Shown one piece after another: positions 1-11,162 of a stretch of 64,000 bases of DNA (positions are counted from its first letter, which is position 1; each line of letters starts with the position of its first letter). Source of the stretch: Patellaria atrata CBS 101060 (lineage: Eukaryota; Ascomycota; Dothideomycetes; Patellariales; Patellariaceae); the NCBI GenBank assembly GCA_010093705.1, contig MU006090.1, positions 1,267,817 through 1,331,816 on the forward strand, read 5' to 3'. Under the pieces are notes generated by a model, which saw only the letters and a program-made list of their open reading frames with translations, was not told the origin of the DNA and made no database searches. A program made the position numbers and the translations under genes.

Positions 1-393
1 ACGGTATGTTTATGCAGCGGGATGACGGGAGTTGTTATCAAGCTAGACCAGGATCTATCTGGTGTATCCAGGGCAAAAGCTTCCATATCTTGTGGCTTGT
101 GTGAACAGATGAACAGCTAGAACTAGGGTAGCCACATCCTAGTTTCAACATCCACTCTACCTGGGCTCCGTCTCGCTGCTTACGGTTGCTGAGGATTTCT
201 TATACTGAACATACTTCACGTTACGAGTCGTCTGACTTCATGTTACTCTCCACGATGAGCATAGCGTAGAGGGAATCTGTATTCCAAGGTCTCACGGCGT
301 TGTGATGCTCCATAACCTCCCAGCACACGTCCTCGCATTGTAGCACCGCAGTCAATCCAAGTCACTTCAGTATATCGGAATTAAGGACATCAG
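1..393. other. intergenic, left edge
   Basis: No coding frame, RNA gene or repeat is recognisable here. The right part is presumably promoter and 5' leader of the Spartan-type gene that follows. Confidence 0.5.
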
Positions 394-1501
394 ATGATAT
401 GGGCAAGCTCTGGCCCCGGTGGACAGAGGACCTGCACTATGCCGATCACGGACGAAGAAGTAGCTCTAGCAGCAATTACATCGCTAGCTGCATTTGACGA
501 CAACCAGAAGAGAGCCAAAATGCACATCGACGAGATACTAAATGATGGGAACCCGTTTGTGGACATACACAAGCTATTTGCGCTCTACAATACCCTCTAC
601 TTCCGTTCTCTGCTACTCCCCAGCGTTGAGGTTAGCTGGTCCAAGAGACTAACGCTGTGAGCACTACCTGATACACTACACATGGGGTTATAACAATAAT
701 TAATAGCAAAAAGCTGTGCAGGAATCTGCGAGCTAGTCAAAGACAACCAGGGGAAATACAGACGAGTACGTTTGAAACTCTCTGAGCCGCTGCTAAAATA
801 CAGGCCGCGAGAGGATACTATAAATACCCTACTACATGAGTAAGTATCCTACATAACCCAAACACCCAGCAGAAATCCCGTCATTCAAATTTTCTACATA
901 CTTTCCCAATTTAACATCCCTCAGAGCAATCCACGCCTACTTCTTCATTACCACCACTGTGGCCCATTCTCGCGGCGACGATGGCACTGGGCATGGCTCT
1001 GGATTTCTCCTTCTCGCAGACGCAATCAACAGCCATGGGAGCTATCTCATAACCGTCTATCATACATTCCATGACGAGGTCGACAGTTATAGAACGCATA
1101 TCTGGCAATGCAACGGACCATGTCGGACACGACCTCCCTACTTTGGGTTGGTTAAAAGAAGTATGAATCGCGCACCAGGGAAGAGCGACTCATGGTGGCA
1201 GAAGCATCAGGAAGAATGTGGAGGGGCATATACAAAGATCGCAGCCCCTGAGCTGACAAAGGAGCAGATCAAGGCCCTGAGCGCGAAAGAGAGGGCCGGG
1301 CGACAGAAGAATAAGATCGATGGTTGGGTGAAAAAGAATTTAGTAAAAGTTACTGTGGAATCGGCGAAGCGTACCCGTTCCCTTAGCCCTGGGAGGAGTG
1401 CGGTGGCTCACAAGATTGCTGTGGTTGCATGTCCCATATGCGATGCTACAGTTGCGGAAGATAAAATCAATGAGCATCTCGATACTCCCCATTCTCCCTG
1501 A
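394..1501 (+). CDS. Spartan/SPRTN-like DNA-dependent metalloprotease
   Basis: SprT-family protease; relatives cleave DNA-protein crosslinks at replication forks in the nucleus. Exons 394-656, 714-839 and 925-1501 give 321 aa. The ATG at 439 (306 aa) is an equally possible start. The zinc protease motif HEAIH (about residues 129-133) is created only by joining exons 2 and 3; the third ligand is the His of GHGSGF. Then come the family block ITVYHTFHDEVDSYRTH and a zinc ribbon (CNGPC ... HQEECGG). The C-terminus carries a UBZ-like finger, CPIC ... H ... H, for ubiquitin. The protein is much shorter than human SPRTN: the long linker between protease and UBZ is missing and I see no SHP (p97-binding) box. 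The family assignment is very secure. Confidence 0.93.
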
Positions 1502-2615
1502 ATCCGTCTTAGATTGGTTGCTCTACGGCCCAATTACGTCCTAACGACAACAGTTCACCTCCTGATCTCGGAATACCTTGCACACACACCAAGGGAATAC
1601 ACATTTCGCGTAAAGGGTTGATGCCGTATGATACATACGTTGCATAGGTTGATCATGCACTCCATTATGAGGGCGCTTTCACTTTATGGTGCGATTCCAA
1701 TGCAAGGAAGAACTGCCATCTATCTGTACATCACAATAAAAGCCGAAGAGGCAGCAGATTCGGTTGCAACCTAAAAGCATTGTGCGTACAGCAACCGTAC
1801 AACCACCTAGAAATCCTCGTCGTAACGGAGCGAAAGATTCTAAGTTACGGTAGTGGTACAACATATATACCACAGTCGCCGACTCTCCAGAATATAGTAT
1901 ATCCGACTTAACGAAGCTTCGGGAAATTCTGGAGGTATTGAGGGGCTCTGCGAATAAATAGTACTTTGATAACCTGCGGATTCGCGAAATCGTACCGACC
2001 GTTGCATTTTCCGCATTTTAAGCGTTTGTGAATAGCCGTCCCTGGTAATTCGTACTTTCACTCGTACACGAGTATTTTGCCTTTCTCCTTCCTGATGTCA
2101 CCTCTACTCATCTTATAGCAATATATCTTGTCGACCGTAGATAGGAAGTTCCACATTGTAGCATTAGATCGTTGATGGGACATTATCTTTAATTTTGCAC
2201 ACTCCATAACTCCATCGGAATAGGACTCGAAATCACTCTACTTCCCCTACACCTCAGGCTCCTGAATGATAAATCGATCGAGCGAGCATAATGACACAAC
2301 TCTTCTCTATCGTATGTAGCGAGTACAGTAAAGGAGCATATCCTTTCCTTTCTCTCACTGAAGGAGTAAAGTTAAAAATTGATGAGCGGATTAGCATTGT
2401 AGCGAGTGTAAATGTGTAGCTGAGGCATCCCTTGAAGCCAAGACCGGATATTCGAAGCTTTCCATTGACTACTACTTGTACTGTACACCTCAGTACCCTC
2501 CACTACCTCCACTACTATATAGCGCATGTAGCTCTCTTCTCCTAAAAAACCGTATGATACATCCAATTCTTTGAATCTCTCTACCGCCTGAACTTACAGA
2601 CTTCAAATTGACAAC
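1502..2615. other. intergenic, no gene seen
   Basis: About 1.1 kb between two same-strand genes. It holds only short frames on either strand without splice-linked continuation. A CT-rich leader precedes the next start. Confidence 0.5.
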
Positions 2616-3856
2616 ATGGGGGCCTCAAATCCACCAAGTAATGAGCCTTCCAGGAGCTCCACTCCGACTACTGCAGCTAATTCTAGATTTACTTCGCAGC
2701 AGGCGACAGCAGAAGACGTTCTAAAGTCGCAGACAGTTGGTCTTGTAAACCTCTCCGAGTTTCGCAAAAGACGAGCCGAAGCTATAGAGCAGAAAGCGAC
2801 TGAAGCCTTCTCTACACATAACGATTCTGGGTCCAGTACTCCTCGCGACGGGTAAGTTAGAGCTATCCTCAATCTCCAGGTCATCACTGATGTTCAAAGT
2901 ACAGTGCATCAACCCCTCAACCGAAAAAGAAGAAGCGCAAAAATGTGAACAGAGGGAAACTGTCTTTTGATTTGGATGAGGAAGAAGAGGGCTCGAGCAC
3001 GTCAGCGGCACCAACCCCAAGATCGAATACTCCGGACGATAGGGGCTCAAAATCTATCACTGCGGAGGAAGAAGAGGCTACGCTACCGAGACGCCTGGGT
3101 CCAAATTCTAACGTCAAATTCGTACCTAAAGCTGTGACAAAATCTGCCCTCCTTAAAGAAGCACAAACAAGAGAGCAGCTCCGCAAGGAGTTTCTCGCGA
3201 TGCAGGAAGCAGTTAAAGCGACCGAGATAGTCATACCCTTCGTCTTCTTTGATGGTACGAATATACCCGGGGGAATGTGTAAACTGAAGAAAGGAGATCA
3301 TATTTGGCTCTTTTTAGACAGAGCAAGGAAGGTCGGAGCGGAGACTGGGGTCGGCGGCGGAGATAAAAGTAGAAAGGATTGGGCTAGAATTTCAGTCGAT
3401 GATCTTATGCTTGTTAGAGATGAGATTATCATTCCACATGTGAGTTACTACTGTCTCTTTCCCTAGTTAAAGCTGACCCAGGCTCAGCATTACGAATTCT
3501 ACTACTTCCTTATCAACAAGACGGTGGGTTTCAACGGCCGGTTATTCAATTATTCACCTGATCCCACAAGCACTACTATTTTACCAACGGATAAGTCAAC
3601 CAATCTTACAGGCTATGATCCACTGTCCAGACCAAACAAGGAAAAGAAGAAAGCCGTAATAACAGCAGTTGACTCGGAACTTGAAGGGTTCAAGGATGAT
3701 CCAACCGCAACGAAAGTAGTGGATAGGCGGTGGTACGAACGCAACAAGCATATATATCCTGCAAGTGTATGGGAGGAGTTCGACCCAATGAAAGATTACA
3801 GTAAAGGGCTACGGAAAGATCAGGAGGGCAATGCTTTCTTTCTCGCTTCGAGGTAG
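2616..3856 (+). CDS. XAP5/FAM50 family nuclear protein
   Basis: Exons 2616-2851, 2905-3439 and 3488-3856 give 379 aa. The N-terminus is Ser/Thr-rich and disordered. A basic KKKKRK stretch follows, then an acidic segment (DLDEEEEG). The conserved XAP5 domain fills the second half: [12 protein letters not shown], the run [14 protein letters not shown] that spans the exon 2/3 junction, and the C-terminal block [20 protein letters not shown]50A is spliceosome-associated in animals, and XAP5 proteins are linked to chromatin and transcription elsewhere; the exact role in this fungus is inferred. The third exon start at 3488 was chosen because it restores the family sequence; an acceptor a few bases upstream would add two residues. 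Confidence 0.92.
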
Positions 3857-4097
3857 AAGTTTGGAATTCATTAAAAGGAAATATGAATTCCTATCAACTG
3901 TTAGGCTTGCGCTAGAAAAAATGTGTTAAGTTGGAACGATACGTTAATCGATGCACGAAACTAGCGCTGTACACGTGATCGTGGGCGTGCCTTCCGTCTC
4001 TTCTTCTCTTCTCTTCTATGTACGCGCAACCCCTCACTTTTCACTTGATATTGCACTTCCATTCCTGTCAGACCATCTCAACATGCTTCTCGATCAA

Positions 4098-5403
4098 ATG
4101 GAGTCTCCGCTGAAATGTAACGTTCTTCGTTGTCGTTCCCTTGTGACTGAGCGTGCCGTCGTGACTACATGTTGGTGGGTTTATGACCATCTTCACACAA
4201 ATTCATACCTATCGCTAATATAAGTCGAAGCCATATATTCTGTCTTGCATGTTCAGATGATATGGGCTTGTCAGGATCTAACAATCACAACCGCACTTGT
4301 CCCAACTGTAATAGTCCATTGAACCAACCAGACGATGCCGTCGTTACTCATCTCAATCCATCAGAGGATTACAAAACTAGCGTGCTAGCAGGATTACCAC
4401 CTTCCATTGTGATGGAGATTGCCGGCAGAGCCTTGAGCTTTTACAGCTATCAGGTAACTCATGAAGTGTTAGTATCTTTCACACTGTCTCGGACGTCTCC
4501 AGTCTAACATATTCGCTCAGAAAGTATCAAGAGCATATCATCAACAGCCTCTCAGACAAGCACGCCACCTTGAATGCCCAGGTGGACACGATGATTTACG
4601 ATGCCAACTCGGCCATTACCAGTCTCAATGATAAACTGAATGGCTAGTCCATACTCTTCTCTAACGACATCCAAATGCTTACTTTAGCTTACAGGGCTCC
4701 AGCTTGAAAAGAAGAACTTGGAGCAAAGGAATCATGAACTGGTGGAAGCCTACAAGGAGAAGAGCAAAACCCACTCTCAGACGCAAAAAATGTACCAGAA
4801 CCTCAAGGCTCAGGTCTTAAACTCACAAGCTGCGGCAGCCGCAACGGAAGATATAGAACATCACCTGCAGACGGCGACTGCTCAGCGTTTCACAGATCGG
4901 ATTGGGCTTGGTGTTATAGGCACTTCAACGTATCCTCAACCTTCTAATATTCGGGAATTACACAGTCGTGCTAGGCAATCTCCTATATCGCAGGAAAGAC
5001 CTTACCGTAACGTACCAGATATAACTGGTTCGTGGAACAGCCAGTCTCAAGTACCCAGGACCTTCAGCTCTCGTGAGAAACCTGCTCGTCCCTTACCACG
5101 GAGTATCACTAACGTCTATTAGAAGATGCCCCAATTGGTCTGTCATCAACGCCGTCGCAACATCGTACTCGTCTTCCCGTTTCTCAGTTCAGCTCACAGA
5201 GGAGTGGCGGGGTGTCTCCAATTGCAAATACAACCCGTCGACCGCTGGGCAATCTCGACCCAAACATCCCTCCGCGGCCCAATGCGAACGGGTACGGTCT
5301 GAGTGCTGGAATGAAGGTTGGCAACCAGCCCCAGAATCTGCTGCGTCGAGCTCAGTTCGGAGCTCAGGGACTCGGTGGCACTGAACATCTAAGTGGTCGC
5401 TGA
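4098..5403 (+). CDS. HEI10/CCNB1IP1-like meiotic RING E3 ligase
   Basis: Five exons (4098-4174, 4231-4471, 4525-4642, 4695-5072, 5123-5403) give 364 aa. The N-terminal RING finger (LKCNVLRCR ... TTCCHIFCLACS ... CPNC) is split by intron 1. Next is the HEI10 signature NPSEDYKTSVLAGLPPS, then a coiled coil rich in Glu, Lys and Gln through residues of about 110-220. The tail is disordered, rich in Ser, Pro and Arg, and ends near NLLRRAQFGAQGLGG. HEI10 proteins mark and stabilise crossover sites on meiotic chromosomes through ubiquitin/SUMO ligase activity. Intron 3 (4643-4694) begins with GC rather than GT. The last intron has a perfect CTAAC branch site. An upstream in-frame ATG at 4083 would add five residues. 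Confidence 0.9.
4643..4694 (+). other. GC-AG intron in the HEI10-like gene
   Basis: Exon 3 ends in AATG and exon 4 starts GGCTCCAG. The only junction that keeps the coiled-coil frame and the expected NGLQLEKK sequence uses a donor reading GCTAGT and an acceptor ACAG. No GT donor in the right phase is present; the nearest GT, two bases further, would shift the frame. Confidence 0.75.
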
Positions 5404-5926
5404 GTTGATTGATACATCGTACTGCACGGTTCGGTGGATGCAAAGGCTTCTGAACTCGCTCGCGCAGAACTTAAGGGGGGTATGCTCTTACATGTATATA
5501 GTTTAAACTAACTGCACATAATATTGGGGTCTCTACTATCCCGCCGAGTTGAGATCAATTCGCACCATGATCGATCGTGACAGTGACCTAAGCTTTAGAG
5601 AAGCCCTAGTGGGTCAAAAGTCCAGATCATACATACGTAACGCGTACTCGTTCATTGGAGTAGCATCGTAAATATGAGGCGCAAACAATCCTAATGCTTT
5701 TGCAGCTACGTACTCTCGGGTCGTCTTCCTCCGGAAGTACTTCATATGCCATCAATGCTGTGACCACAACCCCACCAGCTCTCCCTTAAATACATTTCAA
5801 ATCATCAGCATCGCAGCAGGCTACTTTACGTATAAGAGTCTCATCAACGCGCCCGTAAGACCAACCTACGTAAATCGAAATACGCTAAAGCCCAGCCGCG
5901 AAGCGTTATAACCCCCATCCTCGCAA
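5404..5926. other. convergent intergenic region
   Basis: About 520 bp between the 3' ends of the HEI10-like gene (+) and MRE11 (-). It should hold both polyadenylation regions. No coding frame or repeat stands out. Confidence 0.5.
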
Positions 5927-8489
5927 TCATTTCCGGGTCCGCGACGAGCGGGTAGTAGGCGGAGGCGGCTCGAACGCATCGTCATCATCAGATATCTCAT
6001 CATCACTCTATCCACAAATTAGCAAAGGAAACACCCTTATTTTGGAGCGAAAAAATGTAAGATTTCACACATACCGGCTCCTGCACCCTCCTCCTCGGCG
6101 CCAACTGACTCCTCTGCGTCGGAGCCTGCGAGAAATCCAACTTCGCCTGTTTCGCTGCGGGCGCTCTGGCAGGAGGTGCACGTTTAGCGGGCGAGGCCGT
6201 CCGTCTCGATGCCGATTTCGTGGCCGGTTTGGCGGCAGCTTTGGACGTAGCTTTAGAGGCGGATTTCGCCGGCCCCCTTTTGGGCTTGACGAAGAGGGCT
6301 TCTTCGCTTTCTTCGTCGTCGTCGTCATCGATCATGATGACATCGTTGTCGTCCTCTTCTTCGTCCTCCGATTCCTCGATTATTTGTTTCTTGCCCCTGC
6401 CTCCTTTCGCTGCAGGTTTCGCTGTAGGCGCTTTCTTCACGGCGACAGTGGTAACAGCTGTCTTGCGGGTTGTTGCGGCGGCTTTGCCTCTCCCTCGAGC
6501 GGCGGCTGGTTTGGGGGCTATGGAACCTAGGTCCTCGTCCTCGTCCTGCTCGTTCTCGCCTTCAGAGTGGATGAGCGCGCCGGGATGATCGGACCAGTTC
6601 CCATCTATGTCGGTATCCCAATTATCGGGGTTGGGTTTCAGCCTGGACCGTTTCGTCTTCTTCAAATGGCCTGCGGCGAAGAGCTCTTCGAGTTTCGACC
6701 TGTATTCCTCCATTTGCTCTGCGATGTCTGCCTCTTCTACTGCGTCCACTTGTAGTAGATGTTTGATTTGGCTTGACAGACTCTCGTTCACGAAGGTCTC
6801 CATGGCATGCTTGTCGTCCTTGTCGACGAACTGGCTGACTGCATCGCCGAAGGAATTTTGGGGGAGGATCGTGAGTGACTGCGCTGTAAGAAACTCCCGC
6901 ACGAGCCTTTCGACTTTAACCGTGTCGAGAGCAAGCTGTTCCATGATCGATTGCTCCGGAAGCTCTGCTCCGGACTTACTCTTTCGCGTAGCCCCGGTTT
7001 TCTTGCGGTAGAATTGTACGACGTCGTTCACATTCGCCACTCTCCCGACAAAGCGGTTGGAAAACCGCTGTGGATTTTCGCAATCATACTTGCCTTCGGG
7101 TGCGGAATATTCAACTCGAAGCCGAACTAGGGGAAGAGGAGGCTCTGACTCCTCCCCGCGGCCATCCCCTTGTGTTTCACGCCAATCCGTGTTCGCTTCT
7201 TCAATCAGATCTTCGACAATTTTCATGAGCTGGCGAGTAATTTCAGTACGGTTGTTCTCTTGTTTCCACAAGTCTTTGATGCCACGCGTTTCCGAAAGTA
7301 CAATCTCCTTCATGACGAAGGGTCGGACAGTCTTCAACCGGATCGCTTCATTCCTAAAGTCTTTACCAGTTATACTGAGAATAGCGACATGCTTGGAGAC
7401 GGCTTCCCCTGGCATTAGTGAGGTAGCGACGGATGAACCCGGTTGCATGACGTGAAAGCCCTTCTCAGGGTTGTATCGCGGTTCTATTAAGCACTCATGC
7501 TCGTGACCCCAGAGTACAAAGTCTATGAACTCGGGAAGAAAACTCTCAGGTAAGTACCCAGTCTCCGTATATGCATGGCTACTCCTGTTAGACTTGGAAA
7601 CTGGACTTCGTCGCAATGCTTACTGATTCTGGTGAACACTCATCAAGTTGAACCAATCATTCTTCTGCGTCTTCGGTTGAAAAAATTTGACCTTCCCGTC
7701 ACGAAATGTGCGGAAGAGTCTCTCGTCTCTAACGTTGCTCATGCCGTATAATGCTAGTTTGGTTTTCCCTTTCTGTAGTAGAACCGGTTTGATAGCAATA
7801 TTGTCTGACTCAGGGGTCCGACCGTAGTAATTGATTAGCCCAGATACCTGGAGGAGATCCAGAGCAGCTAGATGGCCTTCCTAACAATCATAAACTGTCG
7901 GTTCGCATATATAGAAGAAGTAACTTATTCGGATGGTGAACATACCCCTGAAGGATCATCATGGTTTCCGTGAATTGAGAAAACGGGTATTGCGACATTG
8001 ATATCAGGATCCTCGTAATTAAGGTGATTAAAAGCTCTAACCATTCCGATACCTATTAGCCGTCTGTAGGGCCCATGAAGCTCAAATCCCCCCAATCCCA
8101 TGCTCTTTCCAACCCCTCCCTCAAGAAGTGTACTCACCCGGCAAATACCTCCGACGGATCCCCCAGCATCTCCAGCTCGCACGGCTTCTCTCCCAAGCAG
8201 TTCATCCTCAGACTGCGCATGACCTGATACATGCTCTTTCTACTCGGCTTATTCTCGTGAAACAGATCACCAGCTAGCAGCACCATGTCTACGTCGCGCT
8301 CTTTTGCGAGACACATCACTTCGTGGAAGCTCCTCCAGCTGTCGTCGCCGCGGATAGGATCGCGCTCATTGAAACCCACATGTGAGTCGGTCGCTATGAG
8401 GATACGGATGGTATCTGCTTCTGGGAAAGAATTAGCTACGAGTGCGACGGAAATTACATTTATTTATGTACCTGTAAAGTCCGGCATTG
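5927..8489 (-). CDS. MRE11: MRE11 double-strand break repair nuclease
   Basis: Six exons on the minus strand: 8474-8489, 8138-8414, 7946-8036, 7624-7880, 6075-7584, 5927-6007; 743 aa. All metallophosphatase motifs are present: DSHVG (D15, H17), AGDLFHEN (D55), GNHDDP (N122, H123), a His around 217 and GHEHE (241-243). MRE11 works with RAD50 and NBS1 to process DNA ends and hold telomeres. After the capping domain the C-terminal third is low complexity: an acidic SEDEEEDD stretch, RGRGK and other basic Gly/Ala/Lys runs, and a final acidic [17 protein letters not shown]. The coding part of exon 1 is only 16 nt. The final exon adds 26 residues that would be lost if the last intron (6008-6074) were retained. 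Confidence 0.96.
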
Positions 8490-8850
8490 CGATGGTTTGA
8501 TCTGTGGTATGTTTAGGGCAGAGTAGATGAGAGGATATAAGGTATTTATTGAAATTGGGAAAAGAAAGAAGTTTCAAGGCAAAGTATAAAAAGGGACTAT
8601 AAGCATTGAGATCAGGCACCCACACCCGACACCTTTGTCAATGTATCCCTATATTTACCATCTCTATCTATCTTTGAAGACACTAGCCTCGTCTTGTAGG
8701 CAGCTCTCCCCGCACGCGAAGACGCTAAACGCGATGTCACACCTCTCGGTAGATCCCCGAGTTTCAGCCGACAAATTGATGCTGTAGAATTAACGATTTC
8801 CATCTACTTTCACACCGAGAATCACTGTCAACTATTCATCTGTCGGCCCA
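8490..8850. promoter_or_regulatory. shared divergent promoter of MRE11 and uS19m
   Basis: The starts of MRE11 (-) and the mitochondrial uS19 gene (+) are 361 bp apart, so the interval must serve both. No clear TATA box or known factor site was identified. Confidence 0.5.
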
Positions 8851-9403
8851 ATGCATCTAACACGCGCTCTCCTCGCGCGTTCCGTCTGGAAAGGTAAACT
8901 TCCCCCGCACACCACCCCCCAGCTTCGCTAAAACTCCTACTCAGGACCGCATATTGTCCCGTAGGTGACACCCCCAAAACCGTCAAGCACATTGAGGTTC
9001 TCCCAAACCCATTAACTTCCTCCAATCTCCGTATTTCGTTTCAACCAACCATCGATAGTCTTCCAATCCAACGTCCCAAACCCGGCCAAAGGATTCCCCC
9101 GATCCGGACGCAGGCTCGCGCAGCCACCATCCTACCGAATTTCGTGGGCCTGAAGTTCCAAGTTCACAATGGGAAGAACTATGTCGATATTACTGTGACG
9201 GAGGATATGGTGGGGCATAAATTGGGGGAGTTTGCTATGTGAGTTTTCCTCCTTTATTTAGGGGTTGGGTGTGAGGGCGAGGACAAGGAGTGGAAGGTGG
9301 AAAGGGGAGGACAGAGTCGTTTTTAGTGGAGATGTTTATGAGGGCTAATAGTGGTGATAGGACGCGGAAGAAATTCACGTACAAACAGACGAAGAATAAG
9401 TAA
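8851..9403 (+). CDS. RSM19: mitochondrial small-subunit ribosomal protein uS19m
   Basis: Four tiny exons: 8851-8893, 8945-8960, 9059-9238 and 9361-9403, giving 93 aa. The protein starts [16 protein letters not shown], continues VPLPIQRP and then has the S19 core [12 protein letters not shown], the block [20 protein letters not shown] and the end FTYKQTKNK. Uniform S19 features and a basic N-terminus fit a mitoribosomal protein that sits in the head of the small subunit. Exon 2 is only 16 nt. The GT-AG junctions at all three introns (51, 98 and 122 nt) restore exactly the family sequence, so the model is firm although no long open frame is present. Confidence 0.92.
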
Positions 9404-9767
9404 AGGATGTCGGGAAGAAATGGAAGACTTGGGAAATGGGCCATTATTGCGAAGGTATATTCGTATATTCGCGTGAGAGGGTTGGTACGCAGGTGGCGAG
9501 TAGATGGGTTGAGATGAATTAGGAAGAGGCACCGTTACAAATAGTTGCATGACACGGTGTTGGAATACCATAGATGAACTTTTGTAACCCTATTGTACAC
9601 TACAAGATGGTGGATTATACCCATTGATTCAAGTCTCTTGCAAGAGATGATTCCAGACTTGTCTGCTCTGGACCTTATTCCCACAATTTCTAACGCCATA
9701 AAATGCATAATTTCTCAAATAGTATCCTTCTGAATATTCGAGCCCGAATCCCAAATTCGCGTTCCCA
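9404..9767. other. convergent intergenic region
   Basis: About 360 bp between the ends of the uS19m gene (+) and TAF10 (-). I see nothing beyond presumptive 3' untranslated sequence. Confidence 0.5.
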
Positions 9768-10618
9768 TTACCGATAGAACTCACCCCTCTTAACATTAAC
9801 CCCATACTCTCCCACCGCCATCCCCAAGTCCTCCATCGTCAACACCGTCCTACCCTGTCCACCACCCTGCCCACCACCACCAAACCCCGGTCTCTGCACA
9901 CCCAAATTACTCTGTTTCCCCGCCGCTCCCTTATCCTGTCCAGCAGTGGCACCCGGTGGCGCCAAGGTCGCGGCCACCGCACCACCTAGTCCGCCCATAG
10001 GGTTATTGGAGGTCGTGTTTGAGGAGCGAATGCGCGAATATTGATATGCATCCGCGGCGATGTCCGCAATAAATTTTTGGGTTGCAAGAGCGAGGAGACG
10101 TGCGAGGGGGAGAGGGGTGGCGGGGGGTGGCGGGAGGCCAGCGAGGGTGAGGTAGTAGGATGTTACTGCGTCGGGGATCTATATCAGAGAATTAGCATTA
10201 GATCTCACAACTCCTTTTTTCAACCCAATCAACTGAGCTTCCTATCACACTTGCAAAGTATAGGTCCATGCATCGCAGTGTGCCAGTCGCAGGCCGCATA
10301 TGCCCAGCGTAAAGGAACATCGACACGTACAATCGGCGCATACTCATCCATCTTTCCCAAGAATTCCCTCAACGTTGCGTCTTTCTTTACTGGAATGCGC
10401 GCCTCAAGCGCCTGGCTCGCACTTATGCCCTCCGGGAGTCCCATAGAATCACCACCCGTCACCGTTCCTCTCCTCAGTGCATCACCCGCGCCATCAATCT
10501 GCGGAGGCGCCTGCTCGTTCACCATCGGGTCGATATCCGGGTCCAGCTGGATGTCTTGGACGTGGTGGTCGGGATCGGGTTGTGAGTTAGCGTTGGTAGA
10601 TGTGGTCGGGTCGGCCAT
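9768..10618 (-). CDS. TAF10: TFIID/SAGA subunit TAF10
   Basis: Exons 10331-10618 and 9768-10178 give 232 aa. TAF10 is a histone-fold subunit shared by TFIID and SAGA, used in RNA polymerase II transcription initiation. The N-terminal 70 residues are disordered and Asp/Pro/Gln-rich. The histone fold starts at [14 protein letters not shown], crosses the intron into [18 protein letters not shown], and continues [21 protein letters not shown] Gly/Ala/Gln-rich insert, including [10 protein letters not shown], interrupts the fold before the closing block [20 protein letters not shown], as in other fungal TAF10 proteins. The protein ends right after that block. Confidence 0.94.
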
Positions 10619-11162
10619 GTCTGAGGTAGTAGCTGTCGGGTCGCGTGTATGCAGGTGGTGTTGCTTGGTAAGAGGTTGCTTATTGGTAGACGAAAGTCAG
10701 GTGAGTAGTACGAGGTATGGAGTATATTGATTTCTTGGGATCCGGGGATAACGTATTTTCTGGGGATAAGGGGTGGTTATTGGATGGAGAGGTGAGGTAC
10801 GTAGAGGTCTTGAGGTTGGTGATGCTCCGAGGTTGGGCCGGCGGAATGTCTTCTGTGCTTCCTTGTGAATTGACAGCACATGAAGAGCAATGACTGCTAT
10901 TGAAAAATCATAGGCAATGATAATCAACATACAAGCAATCCATGGTATCAGTCATCATCTTCATTACGTTACGTACAACATGCGATCTACTCGGTGGCCT
11001 GAAGCCGGGTATCTATCCAAACAAACACGACTCCGTGCCCGCTTGTCCGCTGTGGAAGAGAAACGCTATCCAAAGTATTACCATCAAATCATAGTAACAA
11101 AACATAGGAATCTTCGTTATCAAGTTTACTTGGTTAGTCGGCACTCTGCAGTACCTGTTAGT
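10619..11162. other. intergenic between TAF10 promoter and TBF1 end
   Basis: About 540 bp that should hold the TAF10 promoter (right of its start) and the TBF1 3' region. Short frames here have no splice-linked support. Confidence 0.5.

Noticed and set aside
6042-6588. plus-strand frames rich in Phe, Arg and Ser
   Set aside because: Antisense shadows of the low-complexity MRE11 C-terminus.
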